A DNA stretch of 49,439 bases from Candidatus Heimdallarchaeota archaeon LC_3 (lineage in GTDB: Archaea > Asgardarchaeota > Heimdallarchaeia > Hodarchaeales > LC-3): assembly GCA_001940645.1 (NCBI GenBank), contig MDVS01000050.1:1-49439 (forward strand), in the 5' to 3' direction. The notes under the pieces were generated by a model. That model saw only the letters and a list, made by a program, of their open reading frames with translations, ran no database searches and was not told where the DNA came from. The translations under genes and the position numbers were made by a program. Shown one piece after another: positions 44,347 through 49,439 of the stretch; positions within the stretch are counted from its first letter, which is position 1; the number at the start of each line of letters is the position of its first letter.

Positions 44347-44787
44347 ATGAATGAATTAGAATACAACAGTCTATCGGTGATAATTTCTATAATAGCTAGT
44401 CTAATTTTGATTTTTGTCACTATCAGGATAGAAAATCGAAGTAAAAGAGAAGAAAATAGACAACTTGAGAGAGAGAAGAAGATTGAAGAAGAAATTGCAA
44501 AGATGAAAACAAGACAACTTGAACTTCAAGAAGAGGCGAAAAAAACCGAGCATGAAGCAAAACGAATAATTTCTCTAGGTGAAAATCTAGCTGAAGATAC
44601 GAAAAAAATTTATTTTGAAGAACGCGAAAAAAATAAAAATTATTGGAGAAATGAATATGAATCTCTCAAAATGAATATCGAAACTTCAATGAAAAGAAAT
44701 TTAGACGCATTAAATAGTAAATTCTCCATCCTTTTAGAAAAAATTGACAAAAAGATTGATGCAATCGATGAAACTAATAAAAAGTAA
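44347..44787 (+). CDS. single-pass membrane protein with long coiled coil
   Basis: In this 146-residue protein residues 8-27 form a membrane helix (SLSVIISIIASLILIFVTI). The rest is a highly charged coiled coil (REENRQLEREKKIEEEIAKM and onward) ending in a Lys/Asp-rich tail. It has no enzymatic motif. It resembles small membrane-tethered coiled-coil proteins of accessory regions. It is bracketed by imperfect direct repeats and may be a small mobile or duplicated unit. Confidence 0.6.
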   Translation: MNELEYNSLSVIISIIASLILIFVTIRIENRSKREENRQLEREKKIEEEIAKMKTRQLELQEEAKKTEHEAKRIISLGENLAEDTKKIYFEEREKNKNYWRNEYESLKMNIETSMKRNLDALNSKFSILLEKIDKKIDAIDETNKK

Positions 44788-44884
44788 AATGAATTCATTA
44801 AGATAATAATTTTTAAGGAAATATATTTGATACTGATAAGAAATCTAAAATAAAAAATAAAAGATTTATGATTGAATTCCTTTA

Positions 44885-44980
44885 TTTAAAAGCTACTTTA
44901 TAGTGGCTTGAATGTATTCAATGTGATAATTTCTATTATCTAATTCAAAACAAGGTTTAATATCGTTAATTTTTATTGAA
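44885..44980. repeat. imperfect direct repeat, right arm
   Basis: This is the right copy of the repeat described at 44145-44235. It is followed by about 180 bases of AT-rich sequence without a gene. Confidence 0.65.
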
Positions 44981-45164
44981 ATGTTAAATCTCTTGCATTT
45001 CCAGATGTAAATATTGATAAAAAAAGAAAATTTACAAAACTTACATTTATTGAGTTCAGGATCCTGGTCCATAATAAAATTAAAAAAAAGTAATTTATAG
45101 TTACGTCAATTTTTATAGTAAGTAGTCGTTAAACGTCTTTATTAACAAATTTTAATGTATAGAA

Positions 45165-45341
45165 TCAAGTCCAACTCTTATCTTTAGATTTGATCCTATT
45201 ATTTAGTTTTTTTACTTCATTTGGACTTAATTCGTTTCTGTAGTTGACTCTAAGATTTCTCATAAGTCTTTGTCCTGCTTCGACCTTAGATTGATGTTCA
45301 ATAGCTTCCTTGCTAAAAATACTGATTTTTTCCATTTTCAT
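45165..45341 (-). CDS. small basic protein, 58 residues
   Basis: An ATG at 45341 (or 45335) opens a frame encoding MKMEKISIFSKEAIEHQSKV, then AGQRLMRNLRVNYRNELSPNE, ending KSKDKSWT at a TGA at 45167-45165. It is basic, helical and soluble. It lies 42 bases downstream of the zinc-ribbon gene at 45384 on the same strand and may be co-transcribed with it and the TIR gene. No family is recognised. It is short but the composition is convincing. Confidence 0.5.
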   Translation of the reverse strand: MKMEKISIFSKEAIEHQSKVEAGQRLMRNLRVNYRNELSPNEVKKLNNRIKSKDKSWT

Positions 45342-45383
45342 TGTAAGTCACATTGAATAATTCAGTTAATAGCAAAACATTTA

Positions 45384-45644
45384 CTATTTGAAATAATGAG
45401 GTAAGGCGTTTTCAGCATCTGTCAAAATCATAAATCCACAGCTCTGACACCCTAAAGAAACAACTAATTTTCCCACATTCAGTTTCACATTAGGTTCTTT
45501 AAAAACGTCAATAAAAGGGAGAGTTGATATGCCAGGTGAGATATTAAATCTCTTTGCTTTGCACTGTGGACATTTATAATCAAAAGTTTTTATCAATTCT
45601 CTTATTTTTTCGTAATCGTCTTCTGTTAAATAATTATGTACCAT
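45384..45644 (-). CDS. zinc-ribbon protein beside the TIR gene
   Basis: This 86-residue protein has CPQC near residue 25 and CQSC near residue 66, together a single zinc-ribbon site around a beta-rich insert (PFIDVFKEPNVKLNVGKLVVSL). It resembles small zinc-ribbon proteins without known function. It lies 162 bases downstream of the TIR gene on the same strand, so shared transcription is possible but not certain. Confidence 0.55.
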   Translation of the reverse strand: MVHNYLTEDDYEKIRELIKTFDYKCPQCKAKRFNISPGISTLPFIDVFKEPNVKLNVGKLVVSLGCQSCGFMILTDAENALPHYFK

Positions 45645-45806
45645 AATTTATCATTTCCTGCTGATACACAGCTTTTCTTTCTCTTTTAAACGAATTTAAT
45701 AAAGTAAAGAGTTGTGTATGAATCAATTTACTTTTTTAATTAAATTATAAAAATTAACAGAAAAATAGGGAGAAACCATTAAAAAATCGAAATAAAAGGA
45801 TTGCCT

Positions 45807-46256
45807 TTATTTACTGAATAAATACCATATCAAAAACAATCCTCCTCCTAATATTAAAATTATTTTCCAAAGCTCTTCATTCTGAACTCTTTGTTTTAAC
45901 CATTCTACTAATGACTTCATACCCTCTATGTCACCAAATCTAACATAATGAATCCCTTCTAACATAGCACCGGGTGGATTAATTGATGATTCCATTAAAA
46001 CTATAATCGGTTTTTCAGTAATTGCCAAAGCACCTGCTTCTTGAATTATCCATTCTTTTTTTTCGCTATTTTTTGTCCATAAAATTATACCTAAATCACA
46101 TTTCTTAATTCCATTTTTCACCTTTTCAATGATTGTTTGGCTAGGATCTACTTCATAAGTAAGAAGATTCGCTTTAGCTCCTGAAGTTTCAATCAATCCT
46201 TTAATTCTTTCAGCTATTTCTTTATCTTGATGAGTATGTGACACAAATACTTCCAT
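45807..46256 (-). CDS. membrane-anchored TIR-domain protein
   Basis: In this 149-residue protein residues 1-120 form a TIR domain: VFVSHTHQDKEIAERI at the N-terminus (strand A plus BB loop region), CDLGIILWTKNS, and WIIQEAG with the likely catalytic Glu 73, then KPIIVLME. A C-terminal membrane helix (WKIILILGGGLFLIWYLF) anchors it with the TIR domain probably inside the cell. Bacterial and archaeal TIR effectors hydrolyse NAD in defence, so an abortive-infection effector is plausible. No sensor domain is fused. The start codon sits in a 14-bp tandem duplication. Confidence 0.8.
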   Translation of the reverse strand: MEVFVSHTHQDKEIAERIKGLIETSGAKANLLTYEVDPSQTIIEKVKNGIKKCDLGIILWTKNSEKKEWIIQEAGALAITEKPIIVLMESSINPPGAMLEGIHYVRFGDIEGMKSLVEWLKQRVQNEELWKIILILGGGLFLIWYLFSK

Positions 46257-46277
46257 TTTTCCACTTCCATTTTTCCA
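46250..46277. repeat. 14-bp tandem duplication across the TIR gene start
   Basis: CTTCCATTTTTCCA occurs twice head to tail. On the minus strand this duplicates the ATG and its upstream purine-rich stretch. The upstream ATG (46270) is out of frame with the TIR gene, so it could compete for initiation. Confidence 0.85.
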
Positions 46278-46415
46278 CTAAATTTTATTATTAATTTTTT
46301 TGTTACTTTTTAAAAAAATTTGGGTCAGTTCCCTTTAATCAAATAAAATTTGTAATTGTGTTTTTAGTTTTTTCAAGCAATCTACACAGATATTAAAATA
46401 TCTAACTGGATTTAC

Positions 46416-46514
46416 CTAGTTGTTTTGTAATTGCATACATTTTCCTTTAGTATTGCATCTATCGCACAATAATTCTTGCCAATATTGAAAAGGTTCAAAT
46501 CCCAATAAAACCAC
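46416..46514 (-). CDS. small Cys-containing protein following the ASCH-like remnant
   Basis: A GTG directly after the stop of the ASCH-like frame (46515) opens 32 residues: GFEPFQYWQELLCDRCNTKG, then KCMQLQNN. Three cysteines (CxxCx4C) suggest metal binding. It may be the second gene of a decayed pair, or a continuation of the upstream protein after a stop. Confidence 0.3.
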   Translation of the reverse strand: MVLLGFEPFQYWQELLCDRCNTKGKCMQLQNN

Positions 46515-46653
46515 TTAATTCCATCTTATTACAGCGAATAAATCGGTCTTTAGACTGTATCTTTTATTAAACCAATCGAAAAAATCGTTTCTATTGTCAA
46601 ATCCGTCTAATTTAATTAGTTCTAATTCATCTTCAGGACTGAAAAAACTCAAC
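46515..46653 (-). pseudogene. ASCH-domain-like C-terminal fragment
   Basis: The minus-strand frame encodes SPEDELELIKLDGFDNRNDF, then FDWFNKRYSLK, and ends FAVIRWN. The pattern DGF...W F...Y...IRW is the conserved end of ASCH domains, an RNA-binding fold related to PUA. The upstream half is missing; the frame meets an unrelated plus-strand remnant near 46640-46660. Confidence 0.55.
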
Positions 46654-46757
46654 GGGTTGAAAATGGAAAAGGATATATTACAATTCCAGGAGATCTTACT
46701 CCAAACGCTGATGGAACCTATTGGGTTAATCGCACTCCCTCATTTGCATTAGATTAA
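46638..46757 (+). pseudogene. C-terminal fragment of an unknown protein
   Basis: The plus-strand frame encodes TEKTQRVENGKGYITIPGDL, then TPNADGTYWVNRTPSFALD, before a TAA at 46755-46757. It is beta-rich and plausible as the tail of a surface or structural protein. A second open frame exists in the same DNA but is less protein-like. No start is present. Confidence 0.35.
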
Positions 46758-46799
46758 CTTAAATCTTTTACAAATCCATTTTTTTTCTTTAATTTTTTT

Positions 46800-46973
46800 T
46801 TAATTTTTCTTTACCTCTTTAGTGTGACGTTCTAAGGTTGTAAGTAGTTTATAAGAATTTGTCAATCTTGTATTCGTAGTCTCTTGACCTACCCTCATGG
46901 CTTGACCCCCCATGCAGTATTAGTGTATTACTTGGCAACCAATATGCAAAGTCTCCCGCCTCAATCTATAAAT
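46800..46973 (-). pseudogene. fragment(s), two competing minus-strand frames
   Basis: One frame encodes AGDFAYWLPSNTLILHGG, then SHEGRSRDYEYKIDKFL, stopping at 46851-46849. Its GDxAYWxP pattern is reminiscent of the end of cyclophilin-like TM1367/DUF3830 proteins. The other frame, from an ATG at 46913, encodes 37 residues (RVGQETTNTRLTNSYKLL) to a stop at 46802-46800. They overlap and only one is likely real; the first has the stronger motif. The DNA is less AT-rich than its flanks. Confidence 0.35.
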
Positions 46974-47014
46974 TTTTTGATTCTATTTCCTTTAATACTG
47001 TTAGGTTATGTCGT

Positions 47015-48406
47015 ATGAGTTTAATTGATGAAATATTAGATTCTATGAATTCATCAGAAAAAGAAGAAGTCAAAAAAGAACTAAATTCTAATAAAACTGA
47101 GGAAGAAATAATCGAAATTCCTTCTGACAAATCTTTATCTGATTTAATCCTTGAATCTATGAAAAAAACTGGAAAAAATAAAAAAGAAATTAATCCTGAA
47201 ATAGACCAATATTTAACAAAGAGAGCTAACTTTGAAAATTTGTTAGAACCAGAAAATACCAATCCAGATTTTATTAATCTTTTTGAAGAGGTTTTAGGAC
47301 AAATTTCTTCAACTTCTGGTATGCAAATTCGTTTTGTTGATGGAGAACTTGAGCATTCAGAAGATGCTATTAAAACTTCTATTTATAGACCAGATGATAA
47401 ATATATTAATGAATTAATTGAATATATTAATGATTCTTATAATCCTTCTTGTAAAATTCATCCTTTACCTTTTGATTATGAGCATCCTAATCCTAAGATC
47501 ATTAATATTGATCCAGAAGGTGAAATTTGTAATAAGGTTGTTCATCATGCTTCTTATGATGCTGAAACTAATATTTTTCAACATTTGTATCCAGAAACTA
47601 TCAAAACACCAGATAGTAAGGAAATTAAAATTTCTGGAGGAGTTCTTGGAGTTCATTATTTAGAAGCTCAAAGATATATTGAGTTTAAAGTGAATTATGA
47701 TACGAAAGGTTTTGTTACTTTCAAAAATGCTAAAGATTCTGGATATACTGTTCTTGTTGAAGGATCTAATCCTCTTGAAGCTATTTTTCTAAGTGTTTAT
47801 GAAGCTATCGTAGCAGTTATTCTTATTTCTGCTATGCAAGATGGACAAAAAGAACTTATTTCTATTTTTGATGAAATTACAGCTGATTTTAAAGTTCCTC
47901 TTAATTCTCAAATTCTTGAAGATTATCTTTATCACAGAATTAATCTTTTGAATATTGGAGCTAATGTTAAGTTCGATATTGGTCAAATACTAGCTGCACA
48001 CCAAAAAGCTAAAAAGAAACTGGATTTTCTTATTACTGATACAGAACCTAAAGAAATTCGTATCATGTGGGGAAAAATTGAAGAAAGAGAAGAAATGTTT
48101 ATTAAAACTTATAATGTTCGATTAGGAAATAGAACTGTAGGTTTTAGATATAAAATTAGACATAACAAAAAATTTGGTAAACTTGGAAAGCCAGAACTAG
48201 CTATTGCACCAGCTCAAGCTCATTCTGATAAGATTTCTTATGCTACTGACATAAAAACTCTTGCCAAAACTTGTTTATACGAAAGAGCAAGTCTTGAGTA
48301 TATTGCTAAAGGAACTGCTTTTGAAAAGAAGAAAGAGCTAATGAATGAAACTGATATGCAATTTTGGCATTTATTATCTAATAAAAATGATTTGGGATTA
48401 TTGTGA
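47015..48406 (+). CDS. unknown accessory protein, 463 residues
   Basis: Residues 1-70 are a charged, Ser/Glu/Lys-rich, probably disordered lead. The rest is a mixed alpha/beta protein with segments such as LFEEVLGQISSTSGMQIRF, GGVLGVHYLEAQRYIEFKV and GFRYKIRHNKKFGKLGKPEL. No membrane segment or known catalytic motif is seen. Codon choice favours T-ending codons more than in neighbouring genes, suggesting a plasmid or viral origin. The stop overlaps the next gene's GTG by 4 bases, so the two genes are a coupled pair. Function is not recognised. Confidence 0.6.
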   Translation: MSLIDEILDSMNSSEKEEVKKELNSNKTEEEIIEIPSDKSLSDLILESMKKTGKNKKEINPEIDQYLTKRANFENLLEPENTNPDFINLFEEVLGQISSTSGMQIRFVDGELEHSEDAIKTSIYRPDDKYINELIEYINDSYNPSCKIHPLPFDYEHPNPKIINIDPEGEICNKVVHHASYDAETNIFQHLYPETIKTPDSKEIKISGGVLGVHYLEAQRYIEFKVNYDTKGFVTFKNAKDSGYTVLVEGSNPLEAIFLSVYEAIVAVILISAMQDGQKELISIFDEITADFKVPLNSQILEDYLYHRINLLNIGANVKFDIGQILAAHQKAKKKLDFLITDTEPKEIRIMWGKIEEREEMFIKTYNVRLGNRTVGFRYKIRHNKKFGKLGKPELAIAPAQAHSDKISYATDIKTLAKTCLYERASLEYIAKGTAFEKKKELMNETDMQFWHLLSNKNDLGLL

Positions 48407-48879
48407 ATACAAATATAGGACAAATAGAGGAAACTACCTTTACAGAACCATTTTTTGCTTTAGAAGATGAAACAAATACCATTATTATGAATTATTTTAA
48501 GAAAATTGTTGCTCAAAATCTGAAAATCAAGAAACAATCATTTGATTTGGAACAATATGTTGAAAGAATTTGTCAATATTTAATTAGACACTTTCATGAT
48601 TTATTTTATACCTTTGATAAAAATTTCTCCATCCTTTTCGAAGTCAAAGATGAATTAATCAAATCCAAGAAAACATTAGTAAAACACACACTTCTCTTAG
48701 AGATCATAGCATTATTTGATCTGAAATTATATAAAAGACAGAAGAGAATATTAGGATTTACAATATTCAAAGAATTAAAAACAAAATTACAAGAACAAGG
48801 AAAAGGAAACGTTTACCCTAACTTGTATAATTTGGAAAAATCTTTTCCCAAGGAAATGCCACTATTATCGGTGTATTAG
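48403..48879 (+). CDS. unknown helical protein coupled to the preceding gene
   Basis: This 158-residue protein is largely helical (NYFKKIVAQNLKIKKQSFDL, then QYVERICQYLIRHFHDLFY). The GTG start overlaps the previous stop. The C-terminus (NVYPNLYNLEKSFPKEM) is encoded within the first arm of a 31-bp direct repeat, so the end of the gene may have been altered by duplication. No family is recognised. It probably functions with the 47015 product. Confidence 0.55.
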   Translation: MNTNIGQIEETTFTEPFFALEDETNTIIMNYFKKIVAQNLKIKKQSFDLEQYVERICQYLIRHFHDLFYTFDKNFSILFEVKDELIKSKKTLVKHTLLLEIIALFDLKLYKRQKRILGFTIFKELKTKLQEQGKGNVYPNLYNLEKSFPKEMPLLSVY

Positions 48880-48921
48880 AAAGTTTTTCTCCTAACTTGT
48901 ATAATTTGGAAAAATCTTTTC
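48817..48921. repeat. 31-bp direct repeat pair next to a transposase
   Basis: A 31-bp sequence beginning CCTAACTTGTATAATTTGG lies at 48817-48847 and again, apparently perfectly, at 48891-48921. The first copy ends the coding region of the 48403 gene; the second lies between that gene and the transposase at 49018. The second copy is probably a local duplication. Confidence 0.85.
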
Positions 48922-49017
48922 TCATTGCTCCTAATATTAACATACTTTTTACATAAATTTCTGTATTCCGACAAAATTCATAAAATTTAGAAGGGAGAGA
49001 AAAACATAGAAGAATTG

Positions 49018-49439
49018 GTGATTCAAACCATGTTCTTCCCTCCCATACGAGAATTCATTCAACAGAGTTTAAAAACATTCCCTTGGAGCTATGGCAGCCA
49101 AAATATAAACATGGCAGCATTATGCGATCATTTAATTGCAGGTCGTAGAAAAAGTATTCAAAGCTTAGAACGAACAGGAATAGATAATATTTCCGCACGA
49201 AAGATACGTTATTCGCTTCTTCGAAGTCGTCCCTACCTTCAAATTCTGAAAAAAGACCTTTCTAAGCGATTTAGTAACATTGATGGTCGAGAACGAGTAG
49301 TAGTTTCTCTTGACGATACTTCAATGAGGAGATATGGAAAAGAGGTACATGGTGCTGCCTATCAACATAATCATGTTGGAGGGGGCACCCAGTTTGAGAA
49401 TATCATAGTAGACTGCTGGATTACTTCTCTATCATATTT
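49018..49439 (+). CDS. DDE transposase (IS4/IS701-like), 5' part, cut by window end
   Basis: From GTG 49018 (or ATG 49030) an uninterrupted frame runs to the window end, about 140 residues. It has an N-terminal DNA-binding helical region (NMAALCDHLIAGRRKSIQSL, then ISARKIRYSLLRSRPYL). The first DDE strand follows: RVVVSLDDTSMRRYGK, with Asp of DDT as the probable first catalytic residue, then GGGTQFENIIVDCWIT. This matches IS4-superfamily transposases of the IS701/ISH3 kind. The other catalytic residues lie beyond the window. A TTG at 49015 is another possible start. Confidence 0.8.
   Translation, partial: MIQTMFFPPIREFIQQSLKTFPWSYGSQNINMAALCDHLIAGRRKSIQSLERTGIDNISARKIRYSLLRSRPYLQILKKDLSKRFSNIDGRERVVVSLDDTSMRRYGKEVHGAAYQHNHVGGGTQFENIIVDCWITSLSY

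Noticed and set aside
46480..46510. tRNA-like T-loop motif GGTTCAAATCC
   Set aside because: No matching acceptor, D or anticodon arm surrounds it, and the opposite strand reads as protein-like sequence.
47418..48423. Alternative frames inside the 463-residue gene
   Set aside because: They are Leu/Ile-rich shadows caused by T-rich codons in the real frame.

Overview
The window is very AT-rich and gene-dense. It has no rRNA, tRNA or CRISPR array that I could recognise. Several signs point to an archaeon, most likely an Asgard archaeon of the Lokiarchaeia/Heimdallarchaeia kind. These are secreted proteins ending in a hydrophobic segment plus a Lys/Arg cluster (one carries a PGF-type sorting motif), paired Ig-like domains of a kind common in Asgard surface proteins, an archaeal-type TATA box just upstream of a probably leaderless gene, a NucS-like nuclease, and a relic of an XPD/RTEL1-like helicase. 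The lineage is an inference from protein style; no phylogenetic marker is present.

Layout. 0.2-8.7 kb: a zinc-ribbon protein, a SAM methyltransferase, a PadR regulator with a HAAS-like membrane partner, an Xre-type regulator, and a four-gene ABC export operon (4109-7181). Decayed copies and fragments lie around them, including a relic of the operon's last gene and a 23-bp tandem repeat. 9.3-17.1 kb: a surface-protein region with an Ig-like anchored protein, a NosD-like beta-helix protein and two more signal-peptide/C-anchor proteins. It is interspersed with gene fragments and two copies of a dispersed cassette that recurs at 42 kb. 17.3-19.0 kb: a ferritin-like/PDZ protein of different base composition and a helicase pseudogene.

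19.1-38.0 kb is a defence-like island. Three different PD-(D/E)XK-type nuclease genes (one with an apparent frameshift) precede a tight five-gene operon: nrdD, a dTMP-kinase-like gene, a BspA-type leucine-rich-repeat protein, a beta-class DNA methyltransferase, and nrdG. Next come a divergent three-gene restriction-like module (PLD-SNF2 helicase, a 117-residue linker protein, and a large N6-adenine methyltransferase) and an OLD-family ATPase/TOPRIM nuclease. The class III ribonucleotide reductase operon with a methyltransferase and LRR protein inside it, set among nucleases and restriction genes, is the most unusual arrangement here.

38.0-49.4 kb is accessory DNA: an LRR fragment, a C2H2-like protein, an AbrB-like protein, the tail of an HsdR-like helicase, a SAM methyltransferase, a small membrane protein, another cassette copy followed by an Lrp-like regulator, a coiled-coil membrane protein between imperfect direct repeats, a membrane-anchored TIR protein with a zinc-ribbon neighbour, a patch of ASCH-like and other fragments, an unknown gene pair, and a DDE transposase cut by the window end. 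Many relics, tandem duplications and single-base frame breaks show active turnover, although assembly or sequencing errors in homopolymers cannot be excluded for some of them.
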